DNA of 64,000 nucleotides from contig NZ_JABBKX010000007.1 in NCBI RefSeq assembly GCF_012927745.1, forward strand, positions 62,001 to 126,000. Reading direction: 5' to 3'. The notes beneath the pieces are model-generated. The model was given only the letters and a program-made list of their open reading frames with translations. It did not search any database and had not been told where the DNA came from. The DNA is from Neoroseomonas marina (GTDB lineage Bacteria; Pseudomonadota; Alphaproteobacteria; Acetobacterales; Acetobacteraceae). Made by a program: the position numbers and the translations under genes. Shown in pieces: positions 31,632 to 41,446 of this stretch (position 1 is its first letter; every line of letters starts with the position of its first letter).

Positions 31632-32993
31632 ATGTCCAAGCACGGGATCACCCGGCGCAAAGTGCTGCGCAATGGGGCTGGCGTTGTGGCGGCGACCGCG
31701 GTCGGCGCGCCGATGGTGCACGCACAGGGCACGAGCGGCAGCCTGCGCTTCGCCTTCTGGGACCACTGGGTCCCCGGCGGCAACGATGCGCTGAAGGAAC
31801 TCGCGCAGCGGTTCGGCGAGCAGAACCGCGTCAACATGACGCTCGACTTCATCAACACCACCGGCAACCAGCTGCAGTTGACCATCGCGGCGCAGGCGCA
31901 GTCGCGCAGCGGCCATGACGGCATCAGCCTGCTGCCCTGGGATCCCGGCACCTATGCCGACCAGCTCGAGCCCTGCGACGACGTCATGCAGCGGCTGTCC
32001 GCGAAGTACGGCCCGGTGAACCCGGTCGCCGAGTTCCTCGCCAAGCGTGGCGGCGCCTGGCGCGGCGTCCCGGCCACGGCCGGCACGCAGGCCAAGCCGG
32101 CCTGTGCGCGGTTCGACCTGCTGAAGCAGCATGCCGGCATCGACATCCGCGAGATGTGGCCGGCCGCCAACCGCGCCGGCCCCGGCGCGGACCGCTGGAC
32201 CTGGGACACTTTCCTCACCGCCGCGGAGGCCTGCCACAAGGCCGGCGTCCCGTTCGGCCTGCCGATGGGCCAGTTCACCGACGCGGTCGACTGGGTCGGC
32301 GCGGTGTTCCTCGGCTACGGCGCGCGCGTGACGGATGAGCGGGGCAACCCGACCATCCGCAACAATCAGGAACTCCGTCAGGCGATCGACTACCTGGTGC
32401 GCCTGTCGCGCTTCCTGCCCAACGACGTCTGGGCGTGGGACGACGCGTCGAACAACCGGGCGCTCATCTCCGGCCGCTCGGCGCTGATCTTCAACCCGCC
32501 CTCGGCCTGGGCGGTGGCGAAGCGCGACGCGCCGCAGGTGGCGGAGAACTGCTGGACCATCCCGATGCCGGCCGGCCCCAAGGGCCGCTTCCTGGCCTAC
32601 CTGCCCTACGTCACGGGCATCTGGTCCTTCGGGCGCAACAAGACGGCGGCGAAGGCGTTCCTCGAGTTCATCACCCAGCGCGAGAACGCCGAGCTCTGCG
32701 TCAACAAGTCGCAGGGCTACGACATCCCGCCCTTCCTCAGCATGTCCGACTTCAAGGCGTGGGAGACGGAAGGCCCGCCGGTGGGGACCATCTTCAACTA
32801 TCCGCTGAAGGCGCATCACCAGGCGACCTATTCCATCGCCTTCTCGCCGGCGCCGCCGGAACTGGCGCAGCAGATGTACCTCCAGGCGCTCAATACGAAG
32901 GTCGTCGCCCGCATCGCCCAGGGCGGCGAATCGGTGGACAGCGCGCTCGGCTGGCTCGAGCGCGAGATCAACAACATGCGTCGCGGCGGCTGA
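31632..32993 (+). CDS. ABC transporter extracellular solute-binding protein (family 1, sugar type)
   Basis: A 453-residue periplasmic binding protein with a twin-arginine-type signal peptide (TRRKVLRNGAGVVAATAVGAP). The lobe-crossover and WAWDDASNNRALISGRSAL segment are typical of cluster B/family 1 carbohydrate binders. It heads a four-gene importer followed by an SDR enzyme. Start ATG 31632 has AAGGGA 7 nt upstream. The ligand is unknown; a sugar, polyol or glycerol-phosphate-like compound is likely. A 10-bp hairpin follows the stop, a common way to raise binding protein over permease. Confidence 0.88.
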   Translation: MSKHGITRRKVLRNGAGVVAATAVGAPMVHAQGTSGSLRFAFWDHWVPGGNDALKELAQRFGEQNRVNMTLDFINTTGNQLQLTIAAQAQSRSGHDGISLLPWDPGTYADQLEPCDDVMQRLSAKYGPVNPVAEFLAKRGGAWRGVPATAGTQAKPACARFDLLKQHAGIDIREMWPAANRAGPGADRWTWDTFLTAAEACHKAGVPFGLPMGQFTDAVDWVGAVFLGYGARVTDERGNPTIRNNQELRQAIDYLVRLSRFLPNDVWAWDDASNNRALISGRSALIFNPPSAWAVAKRDAPQVAENCWTIPMPAGPKGRFLAYLPYVTGIWSFGRNKTAAKAFLEFITQRENAELCVNKSQGYDIPPFLSMSDFKAWETEGPPVGTIFNYPLKAHHQATYSIAFSPAPPELAQQMYLQALNTKVVARIAQGGESVDSALGWLEREINNMRRGG

Positions 32994-33011
32994 CGCCACG
33001 AAAGAAGACGA

Positions 33012-33034
33012 CCCCGGGGCACGGTGCCCCGGGG
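33012..33034 (+). other. Hairpin between binding-protein and permease genes
   Basis: A perfect 10-bp stem (CCCCGGGGCA / TGCCCCGGGG) with a CGG loop lies 19 nt after the binding-protein stop. No T-run follows. Such stems in importer operons commonly stabilise the upstream message or attenuate the permease genes. Confidence 0.55.
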
Positions 33035-33064
33035 CCTGTCCACGACAACAGGGAGGTACCGGGG

Positions 33065-33997
33065 ATGGCTGATGGCGGCGCCGCCACACTTCCGCGGATC
33101 GAGGCGCCGGGCGGCGCCTCGCTGAAGCGCTTCGCCAGGCGACGGTCGACCATCGCCTTCCTCATGACGTTGCCGCTGATCGCGGTGATCGGCGGCCTCG
33201 TGGTCTGGCCGGCGGGCTACGCGATCCACCTCGCGACGCTGAACCGGCGCATGACGTCCTTCATCGGCCTCGGGAACTTCGAGATCCTCCTCGAATCCGA
33301 GACCTTCCGGATGGTCATCTTCCAGTCGGTCTTCTTCGCGATCACCGCGGTGATCCTGAAGGCGGCGATCGGCTTCTGGCTCGCGCACATGCTGCACCAC
33401 ATCCCGGCGAACGGGCAGCGCAAGTGGCGCGGCATGCTGCTGGTGCCCTGGGTCATCCCGCCGGCGCTGTCCACCCTCGGCTGGTGGTGGATGTTCGAGC
33501 CGACCTATTCCTCGATCAACTGGATCCTCAACATCTTCGCGATCCCCTCGGTCCCCTGGCTCGGCGAGCCGTGGTGGGCGCGGATCAGCGTCATCATCGT
33601 GAACGTGTGGTACGGCGCGCCCTTCTTCATGATCATGTACCTCGCGGCGCTGAAGTCGGTGCCCGAACAGCTCTATGAAGCGGCGGCGATCGACGGTGCG
33701 ACGTCCTGGCAGCGGCTGCGCTACGTGACCCTGCCGATGATGCGCAACATCATCTCGATCACCGTGCTGTTCAGCCTGATCGTCACCTTCGCGAACTACG
33801 ACATCGTCCGCGTGCTGACGAACGGCGGGCCGCGCGACCTGACGCATGTCTTCGCGTCCTACGCCTTCCAGGTCGGCATCCTGGCCGGCAACATCCCGCG
33901 CGGCGCGGCGGTGTCGCTGTTCATGTTCCCGATCCTGGCGATCATCGCCTTCTTCGTGCTGCGCGGCGTCAATCGCCGGAACAAGGAGGAGGCGTGA
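33065..33997 (+). CDS. ABC sugar-type transporter permease 1 (MalF/UgpA-like)
   Basis: A 310-residue inner-membrane protein with six membrane segments and the EAA loop ([24 protein letters not shown], starting near residue 200) that docks on the ATPase. Start ATG 33065 has GGGAGGT 8 nt upstream. The stop overlaps the next start by one base (TGATG). Confidence 0.93.
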   Translation: MADGGAATLPRIEAPGGASLKRFARRRSTIAFLMTLPLIAVIGGLVVWPAGYAIHLATLNRRMTSFIGLGNFEILLESETFRMVIFQSVFFAITAVILKAAIGFWLAHMLHHIPANGQRKWRGMLLVPWVIPPALSTLGWWWMFEPTYSSINWILNIFAIPSVPWLGEPWWARISVIIVNVWYGAPFFMIMYLAALKSVPEQLYEAAAIDGATSWQRLRYVTLPMMRNIISITVLFSLIVTFANYDIVRVLTNGGPRDLTHVFASYAFQVGILAGNIPRGAAVSLFMFPILAIIAFFVLRGVNRRNKEEA

Positions 33998-34890
33998 TGT
34001 CCGCCACCACCATCCCCGTGAAGCAGGGCATCTACCACAAGGCCGGCAGCCTCCGGCGCGAGCGCCGCTGGGCGCTCTGGACCGCCTACCTCTCGCTGAT
34101 CGTCTCGGCGATCATCATGCTCGCCCCGCCGGTCTACATGCTGCTCACCAGCCTGAAGACCAGCGCCGAGGTGGCCGACCAGTCGGGTTCGCCCTGGTGG
34201 GTGAGCAGCCCGACGCTCGAGAACTACTGGGCGCTGCTCGGCAACCGGATGTTCATCGACTTCTTCCTCAACAGCGCGAAGGTCACGATCGCCGTGGTCG
34301 CGCTGACGATGGTGATCTCGGTGCTCGCCGCCTTCGCGCTCGGGCGGATGCGGTTCTGGGGCAGCCAGGCGCTGGCGACGGGCGTGTTCCTCACCTACCT
34401 GGTGCCGGACACGCTGCTGTTCATCCCGCTGTACCAGATCGTCGGCGGGCTCGGGCTGCTCGACAACGCCTGGGGCCTCGTCCTCGTCTATCCGACGCTG
34501 ACGGTGCCCTTCTGCACCTGGATCATGATCGGCTACTTCGCCTCCATCCCGAAGGAGCTGGACGAGGCGGCGCTGATCGACGGCGCCAACTGGATGCAGA
34601 TGCTGTGGAAGATCTTCATCCCCGTGGCGCTGCCCGGCATCATCGCGGCGACGATCTTCGCCTTCACCGTGTCCTGGGCGGCCTTCGTCTATCCGACCGC
34701 CTTCATCACCTCCCCGGCCGAGATGCCGATGACCATCGGCGTCGTCTCCCAGCTGATCCGCGGCGACACCTTCGCCTGGGGCCAGCTGATGGCGGGCGCG
34801 CTGCTGGCGGCGCTGCCGCCGGTCGTCATCTATGCCTTCCTCATGGATTACTACATCGCCGGCCTCACGGCAGGCGCAACGAAGGGCTGA
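33997..34890 (+). CDS. ABC sugar-type transporter permease 2 (MalG/UgpE-like)
   Basis: A 297-residue second permease with six membrane segments and an EAA loop ([24 protein letters not shown], starting near residue 188). I use ATG 33997 (AGGAGG upstream); a GTG three bases earlier is in frame and equally possible. It forms the heterodimeric channel with permease 1. Confidence 0.93.
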   Translation: MSATTIPVKQGIYHKAGSLRRERRWALWTAYLSLIVSAIIMLAPPVYMLLTSLKTSAEVADQSGSPWWVSSPTLENYWALLGNRMFIDFFLNSAKVTIAVVALTMVISVLAAFALGRMRFWGSQALATGVFLTYLVPDTLLFIPLYQIVGGLGLLDNAWGLVLVYPTLTVPFCTWIMIGYFASIPKELDEAALIDGANWMQMLWKIFIPVALPGIIAATIFAFTVSWAAFVYPTAFITSPAEMPMTIGVVSQLIRGDTFAWGQLMAGALLAALPPVVIYAFLMDYYIAGLTAGATKG

Positions 34891-34898
34891 TTCCACCG

Positions 34899-35999
<1,101 letters not shown>

Positions 36000-36001
36000 C
36001 C

Positions 36002-36760
36002 ATGGCGCGACTCGCTGGGAAGTCCGCCTGGGTCACCGGGGCGGGCAGCGGAATCGGGCGAGCCATCGCCATCGCCTTCGCCCAGGAAGGGGCGAAGGTC
36101 GCCCTCACAGGGCGGCGCACGGCGCCGCTCGAGGAGACGGCGCGGATGATCGGCGGCGGGGCGGTCATCGTCCCCGCCGACCTCACGGACGACAAGCAGG
36201 TGGCGGCCGCGCTCGCGAAGGTCGAATCGACCATCGGCGGACCGGACATCCTGGTGAACAACGCGGGCGTGAACCTGCCCAAACGCTACCTGCACCAGCT
36301 GACGCCCGAGGCGATCCGCACGCTGGTGGACGGCAACCTGACCGCGCCCTTCCTCACCTCGGTCGCGGTGCTGCCGGGGATGCGCGAGCGCGGCGGCGGG
36401 ATGCTGATCCAGATCGCCTCCATGGCGGGGAAGGGCATCTCCTTCCTCTCAGGCCCGGGCTACATCGCGGCGAAGCATGGCTTCGTCGCGCTGTCGCAGG
36501 CGATCAACCAGGAGAACGGGATCCACAACATCCGCTCCTGCTGCATCTGCCCCGGTGAGGTCGCGACCGACATCCTCAAGAACCGGCCCGAGCCCGTGCC
36601 GGCCGAGGACATCGAGCGCCTGCTGCAGCCCGAGGACCTCGCCGCCATGGCGGTCTTCGTCGCGACCATGCCGGCGCGGGTCAACATCACCGAGATGCTG
36701 GTGACGCCGACCTACATGCGCCTGATCGCCCCGCAGGCGAAGAAGGTCGCCGCGATGTAG
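36002..36760 (+). CDS. Short-chain dehydrogenase/reductase (SDR)
   Basis: A 252-residue classical SDR with NAD(P) motif TGAGSGIG (residues 12-19), NNAG near 87, catalytic Ser in IASMAG, and YIAAK (Tyr/Lys) near 155. It starts 2 nt after the ATPase stop, so it belongs to the importer operon and probably oxidises the imported sugar, polyol or derivative. The C-terminus (ITEMLVTPTYMRLIAPQ) differs from the usual GG-T/D-G-Gly end of sugar SDRs. Confidence 0.9.
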   Translation: MARLAGKSAWVTGAGSGIGRAIAIAFAQEGAKVALTGRRTAPLEETARMIGGGAVIVPADLTDDKQVAAALAKVESTIGGPDILVNNAGVNLPKRYLHQLTPEAIRTLVDGNLTAPFLTSVAVLPGMRERGGGMLIQIASMAGKGISFLSGPGYIAAKHGFVALSQAINQENGIHNIRSCCICPGEVATDILKNRPEPVPAEDIERLLQPEDLAAMAVFVATMPARVNITEMLVTPTYMRLIAPQAKKVAAM

Positions 36761-36766
36761 CGCGGG

Positions 36767-37768
36767 TCAGGTGGGGAGCGTCGCGCGCACCTCGCCGACC
36801 GCATTGCCGTTGCTGTCTCGGATCTCGCCTTCGATGCGGGCCGCGACGGCCTCCGCCGCATCCAGCAGCCCGAGCCGCCCCAGGATGGTCGCGAAAACGC
36901 CCATCTTGGCGCGCGAGGCGCCGTCGGCGAGCTTCACCGCGATGCCGAGGCCGCGATCCGGCACGAAGCCCACCACGTAGCCTTCCGCCCCGCCCTTCAG
37001 CAGCACGCGCCCCTGCGTCGCGCGCACCACCTGCCCGGTCGACGACCCGCGCCCGGACAGATGGTCCGGATAGGCGCGGATCGCGGATTGCAGGCGCCGG
37101 ATGGCGGTGCGGCGCGAATCCGTCGCGACCTTGGCCGCGGCCCAGCGCGCCGCTGCCTTGGCCATCGCCTCCATCGGCAGCGCGAGGGCCGGCAGGCCGC
37201 AGCCGTCGATGCCGCTGGGCAGCGCCGCCGCATCGAGGCCGAGCAGTTCCGAGAAGGCCTCGAGATACAGCTTCTGCGCAGGATGCGCGGGATCGTTGTA
37301 GCCCGCGACCGGCGCGCCGATGTGCTTCGACAAAGTCAGGAAGCCGCAATGCTTGCCCGAGCAGTTGTGGAAGACGCGGGAGCGGTCCCCGCCCGCGCGC
37401 CACACCGCCGCCTGGTCGGCCTGGCTGCGCGGCATGTCCGGGCCGCAGACCAGCGCGCTCTCGGTCAGCCCGAGACGCTCCAGCCAGCCACGCACCAGCG
37501 CGACCTGGAAGTCCTCCGCGCTGTGGGAGGCGCATGCGAGCGCAAGATGCTCCTCGGTCAGGCCCGCCGCATCCGCCGCCCCGCTCTCGACCAGCGGGAT
37601 CGCCTGGAAGGGCTTGAGCGAGGAGCGCGGGAAGGTGACGAAGGACGGATCGCCCCAGGCGAGCAGCACGCGCCCCTCGGCATCCGCCACCACCGCGCAG
37701 CCCTGGTGGACGCTTTCGAGGATGCCGCCGCGGCGGATCTCGGCCATGGGAACGAAGGGCGTGGTCAT
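36767..37768 (-). CDS. L-asparaginase, Rhizobium etli type II family
   Basis: A 333-residue asparaginase of the family typified by R. etli ReAII/ReAV, unrelated in fold to E. coli AnsA/B. Catalytic motifs are all present: SSLKP (S49, K52), HNCSGKH (C136, K139) and DGCGLP (C190). It hydrolyses asparagine to aspartate and ammonia in the cytoplasm. Its ATG overlaps the stop of the upstream glycosyltransferase gene by 4 nt (ATGA), an unusual pairing. Confidence 0.9.
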   Translation of the reverse strand: MTTPFVPMAEIRRGGILESVHQGCAVVADAEGRVLLAWGDPSFVTFPRSSLKPFQAIPLVESGAADAAGLTEEHLALACASHSAEDFQVALVRGWLERLGLTESALVCGPDMPRSQADQAAVWRAGGDRSRVFHNCSGKHCGFLTLSKHIGAPVAGYNDPAHPAQKLYLEAFSELLGLDAAALPSGIDGCGLPALALPMEAMAKAAARWAAAKVATDSRRTAIRRLQSAIRAYPDHLSGRGSSTGQVVRATQGRVLLKGGAEGYVVGFVPDRGLGIAVKLADGASRAKMGVFATILGRLGLLDAAEAVAARIEGEIRDSNGNAVGEVRATLPT

Positions 37769-39030
37769 CGTGGGGTCTCCGGCATCGGGATGACGTCGGT
37801 GCCTGGCCTGCCGGCGAGCACCGCGTCGAAGAGTTTCACCTGCTGCGGCAGGCAGATGGCGTGCAGGTCGAACTTCTCGAGCATCGTGCGCCGCGCCGCC
37901 TGGCGCAGCGGCACGTAGCGGTCGGGATGGGCGAGCGCGTCGACCACCGCATCCGCCATCCGCTGGTGGTCGAAGAAGGGCAGCAGCAGCCCGTTCTCGC
38001 CATGGCGGATGACCTCGGACAGCGTCGGCGTATCGGATCCGATGATCAGCGCCTCGCAGCCCATGGCCTCGACCAGCGACCAGGAGAGCACGAAGGGGTA
38101 GGTGTAGTAGACATGCGCGGCCGAGGCGCGGAACAGCGACACCAGCCCCTCATGCGGGATGCGCCCGGTGAAGTGCACGCGCGCGGGATCGAGCCGCGCG
38201 CCGACCTCCTCCATCATCACCGCCTTCCAGCTGCGGCCGTCGGCGGGCGTGCGGCCATAGCCGCGCTCCTCGCCGCCGACGATCACCGCATGGGCCTTCG
38301 GCCGGCGGGCCAGGATCTCGGGCAGCGCGCGCATGAAGACGTCGAAACCGCGATAGGGCTCGAGATTCCGCGACACGAAGGTCACGACCTCCTGACCCCG
38401 TTCGACGAGGAAACCATCCGGCAGCGCGACCTTGCTGGTGCCCACGGGCGTCGCGAAGGTGGCGTCGACGCCCTCATGCACGACCGAGGTCATGTCCTGC
38501 ACGTGGCGCGGATAGCGACCGCGCTGCCACAGCGTCGGCGACATGCACCAGTCGGCGGTCTCGAGCGACTGCAGCTGCGTCATGTTCAGCGTGCGCACCC
38601 GCGCCATCTCGTCGATGTTCACCGGCTGGGACGGGTCGAAGCCGATGTCGCCGCCCCGGGCGTGATAGTAATACTCGCAGTAGTGGACGATGCGCGCATC
38701 GGGGAAGACGTCGCGCAGGTAGAGCCCCTCGCCCCATCCCGGATGGCAATAGACGATGTCGGGCACGAAGCCGCGCTTCTGCAGCGTGATCAGCGCGCGC
38801 ACCACGTTCTGGCCGCGGCGCACCGCGCTCTCGACCGGGCGGAGGTAGCGGTGGGTCTTGTCGCCGGCGGGGTCGGGCGCCGGGTAACGCAGATGATGTA
38901 CGCCCGGCGGAGTGGCGTTCTGCCGTTCGCCCAGGCCAACGACGCGCGCGTCCTTCCGCTTCGCGATCATCGGCGCGAGGTGCCGCCACTGGCCCGGGAA
39001 GTTCTGGTGGATGAACAAGGCCTCGACCAC
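37765..39030 (-). CDS. GT4-family glycosyltransferase (Glyco_trans_4_3 N-terminus)
   Basis: A 421-residue glycosyltransferase. The N-terminus LFIHQNFPGQWRHLAP is the mark of the PF12000-type N-terminal domain, followed by a GT4 catalytic domain with VTFVSRNLEPYRGFDVFMRA (near 225) and the acceptor/donor motif VLSWSLVEAMGCEALIIGSD (near 335). The start is GTG 39030 with GGAGAGG 6 nt upstream; GTG 39036 is possible. No membrane segment. Such enzymes usually build surface polysaccharide or glycosylate lipids or proteins; no other polysaccharide genes are near. Confidence 0.85.
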   Translation of the reverse strand: MVEALFIHQNFPGQWRHLAPMIAKRKDARVVGLGERQNATPPGVHHLRYPAPDPAGDKTHRYLRPVESAVRRGQNVVRALITLQKRGFVPDIVYCHPGWGEGLYLRDVFPDARIVHYCEYYYHARGGDIGFDPSQPVNIDEMARVRTLNMTQLQSLETADWCMSPTLWQRGRYPRHVQDMTSVVHEGVDATFATPVGTSKVALPDGFLVERGQEVVTFVSRNLEPYRGFDVFMRALPEILARRPKAHAVIVGGEERGYGRTPADGRSWKAVMMEEVGARLDPARVHFTGRIPHEGLVSLFRASAAHVYYTYPFVLSWSLVEAMGCEALIIGSDTPTLSEVIRHGENGLLLPFFDHQRMADAVVDALAHPDRYVPLRQAARRTMLEKFDLHAICLPQQVKLFDAVLAGRPGTDVIPMPETPR

Positions 39031-39162
39031 GCGCACCCTCTCCCTTCCCGATCGATCCCTGCCGCTTGATGCCGCCAATCCGGCGGCGCGGCAACCGGGG
39101 TGGCTGGCCGGCGCGACGCAGCGGGGCCAGGATGGCGTCGGTATCGCTGAGGAATTGCGAAG

Positions 39163-39897
39163 ATGGGTTTCGACTTCACGGGCAAGCGGGTGCTGGTGGC
39201 CGGCGGCAGCCGCGGGATCGGGCGCGCGATCGCGCTGGGCTTCGCGCAGGCGGGGGCGAAGGTGTCGGCCTGCGCGCGCGGAGCGGACGGCCTCGCCGCG
39301 CTCCAGGCCGAGGGCGTCGCGCATGTGAAGCCGACCGACCTCGCCGATGCCGGCCAGGTCGCCGCCTGGGTCGCGGAAGCCGCGGCCACGCTCGGCGGCG
39401 TGGACGTGCTGGTGAACAACGCCTCCGGCTTCGGCATGGGCGACAGCGAGGAGGGGTGGAAGAAGGGCCTCGACGTCGACGTGATGGCGACGGTGCGCGC
39501 GAGCCACGCCGCCCTGCCCCACCTCCGCGCGGCGAAGGGCTGCATCGTCAACACGACCTCGATCTCGGGGCTCGGGCCCTCGGTGCGGACGCCGGCCTAT
39601 GCGGCGGTGAAGGCGCTGATCATCAACTACACCGCGTCCCAGGCGGCCGCGCTGGCGAAGGACGGCATCCGCGTGAACGCGGTTGCGCCCGGGTCCATCG
39701 AGTTCCCCGGCGGCACCTGGGAGAAGCGGCGGGCGGAAGACCCGGCGCTCTACAACCGCATCCTCGCCGGCATTCCGTTCGGCCGGCTGGGCGAGCCCGA
39801 GGAAGTGGCCGATGTGGCGCTGTTCCTCGCCTCCCCGCTCGCGCGCTGGGTGACGGGGCAGACCATCGTGGTCGATGGCGGGCAGATGCTGAGCTGA
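39163..39897 (+). CDS. Short-chain dehydrogenase/reductase (SDR)
   Basis: A 244-residue classical SDR: GGSRGIG cofactor loop (residues 15-21), NNAS near 85, Ser in TTSISGLG, YAAVK near 146, and the normal family end (TGQTIVVDGGQ). The start ATG 39163 lies 132 nt from the divergent glycosyltransferase gene. Its stop abuts the stop of the SRPBCC gene on the other strand (TGATCA). Substrate unknown. Confidence 0.9.
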   Translation: MGFDFTGKRVLVAGGSRGIGRAIALGFAQAGAKVSACARGADGLAALQAEGVAHVKPTDLADAGQVAAWVAEAAATLGGVDVLVNNASGFGMGDSEEGWKKGLDVDVMATVRASHAALPHLRAAKGCIVNTTSISGLGPSVRTPAYAAVKALIINYTASQAAALAKDGIRVNAVAPGSIEFPGGTWEKRRAEDPALYNRILAGIPFGRLGEPEEVADVALFLASPLARWVTGQTIVVDGGQMLS

Positions 39898-40296
39898 TCA
39901 GCCCTCGAGCAGCCGCTTCAGCGTCGCGAGGTCGGCGGCCACCAGGCCCGCGTCGCGCGCGAAGTCGGCCTCGGTCATCCCCGGCTGGCGGAACAGGGTG
40001 AAGAGCACCTCCGCGCCGTCGCCATTCGGCACGACGCGCATCGGCACCTCGACCACGGACCCGTCCGGCAGCATGACGGCGTGGTCGAGCACGCCGTAAG
40101 CGTTCGGCGCGGCGAAGCGGAGCCGCAACGCGCCCTGCGGCGTCTCGACCCGCCAATCCGCGCCGTCGGGCGTGACCGCACCACCGAGGCCCGCCGCCCA
40201 GCGCGGCAGGTTCTCGGGGCAGGAGGCGAAGGCGTAGACCTCCGCCGCCGGGCGTTCGATTCGCGTCGACAGCGTGCGGCTTTCGCGCGTCGGCAT
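39898..40296 (-). CDS. SRPBCC-domain protein
   Basis: A 132-residue helix-grip (START/Bet v1-like) protein with the typical N-terminus (RIERPAAEVYAFASCPENLPRWAAG) and C-terminal amphipathic helix. Such folds bind hydrophobic ligands. The start ATG 40296 overlaps the arfB stop by one base; a GTG just upstream is also possible. Last gene of the eutB-eutC-arfB set. Confidence 0.8.
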   Translation of the reverse strand: MPTRESRTLSTRIERPAAEVYAFASCPENLPRWAAGLGGAVTPDGADWRVETPQGALRLRFAAPNAYGVLDHAVMLPDGSVVEVPMRVVPNGDGAEVLFTLFRQPGMTEADFARDAGLVAADLATLKRLLEG

Positions 40297-40721
40297 CACT
40301 CGTCGCGCCCGGGCGCACCGCGCATGCGCTTGGTCTCGCCGCGCCGCGTCTTCGATTCCAGACGCCGCTTCTTCGACCCCAGCGTCGGCTTCGTCGCCTT
40401 GCGCGGCGGCGGGGGCGGCGTCGCGGCCTCGCGGATCAGCACGAGAAGCCGCTCCAGCGCATCCTCCCGGTTGCGCTCGCGCGTGCGGTGACGCTGGGCG
40501 GTGATGACCAGCACGCCGTCCTTGGTCATGCGCCGGCCGGCCAGCGTCGCGAGGCGCGCCTTCACCGCATCGGGCAGGTTCACCGAGGCCATGGCGGCGA
40601 AACGCAACTGCACCGCCGTCTCCAGCTTGTTGACGTTCTGCCCGCCGGGGCCGGAGGCACGGAGGAAATCCTCGGTGATCTCCGATTCATCCAGCGCGAT
40701 GCGCGCCGTCACCCGGATCAT
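40296..40721 (-). CDS. arfB: Peptidyl-tRNA hydrolase ArfB (ribosome rescue)
   Basis: A 141-residue class I release-factor-like protein. The GGQ catalytic motif is in RASGPGGQNVNK (Q28), and a disordered basic tail (KKRRLESKTRRGETKRMRG), needed to enter the empty mRNA channel of stalled ribosomes, ends the protein. It lacks a codon-recognition domain. Its start overlaps the eutC stop by 4 nt, so expression is tied to the ethanolamine operon. Confidence 0.93.
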   Translation of the reverse strand: MIRVTARIALDESEITEDFLRASGPGGQNVNKLETAVQLRFAAMASVNLPDAVKARLATLAGRRMTKDGVLVITAQRHRTRERNREDALERLLVLIREAATPPPPPRKATKPTLGSKKRRLESKTRRGETKRMRGAPGRDE

Positions 40722-41446
40722 GGCGCGGGCAATGCGCCGGCGGGCATCTCGTCCTTCAGTGCCACGCCGGTCGCGCCGAGCCCCTGCGCCGCGCGCAGCA
40801 GCCAGGCGGTCTTGGCGGCGGCCTCGTCATAGGACAGGCCGCCGGGACGGACATTGCTGATGCAGTTGCGATCCGCATCCGTGCGCCCGCGCCGCGGCGC
40901 CCAGGTGATGTAGAGGCCGAGGCTGTCGGTGGCCGACAGGCCCGGCCGTTCCCCGATCAGCATCACCACGGCGGCAGCACCGGTTGCCTCGCCGATCTCG
41001 TCGCCGAGTGCCACGCGCGCCTGTTCCGCGATCACGACCGGGCCTGGCGGCAATGCGAGCGCCGGGACGAGCCGTTCCAGCACCGCCGGCGCATGACGCT
41101 GCACGCCGATGGCGCAGAGCCCGTCCGCCACCACGAAGACCACGCTGCCCGGTGCGCGCGGCAGGACCGTGCCCTCCGCCAGCCGACGCCCGAGATCCGG
41201 CCGCAGCAGATAGTCGCGACGGTCCGGCACCGCGCTGCGCACCCGCACCACCGGCAGACCGAGCGGCGCGACCGCCGCCTCCATGGCCGCGACGTCCAGG
41301 GACGACCACACCGCATCCCGCGCCCGCGCATGCGATTCCTGGAAGTCGAGGTGCGCCGATGTCGGCTGCGCCGTCCCCGCGCGCCCGAGCCCCACCCGCG
41401 CATCGGTGAATCGGCGCAGGTCGCGCCAGAGCGAGGGCGTGCTCAT
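40718..41446 (-). CDS. eutC: Ethanolamine ammonia-lyase small subunit
   Basis: A 242-residue light chain of the coenzyme-B12-dependent enzyme that splits ethanolamine into acetaldehyde and ammonia. The conserved ADGLCAIGVQRHA, VMLIGERPGLSATDSLGLYITW and DRNCISNVRPGGLSYDEAA segments are present. The start ATG overlaps the eutB stop by 4 nt. No eut microcompartment shell genes, eutA reactivase or acetaldehyde dehydrogenase are in the window, so this is the non-compartment type. Confidence 0.97.
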   Translation of the reverse strand: MSTPSLWRDLRRFTDARVGLGRAGTAQPTSAHLDFQESHARARDAVWSSLDVAAMEAAVAPLGLPVVRVRSAVPDRRDYLLRPDLGRRLAEGTVLPRAPGSVVFVVADGLCAIGVQRHAPAVLERLVPALALPPGPVVIAEQARVALGDEIGEATGAAAVVMLIGERPGLSATDSLGLYITWAPRRGRTDADRNCISNVRPGGLSYDEAAAKTAWLLRAAQGLGATGVALKDEMPAGALPAP

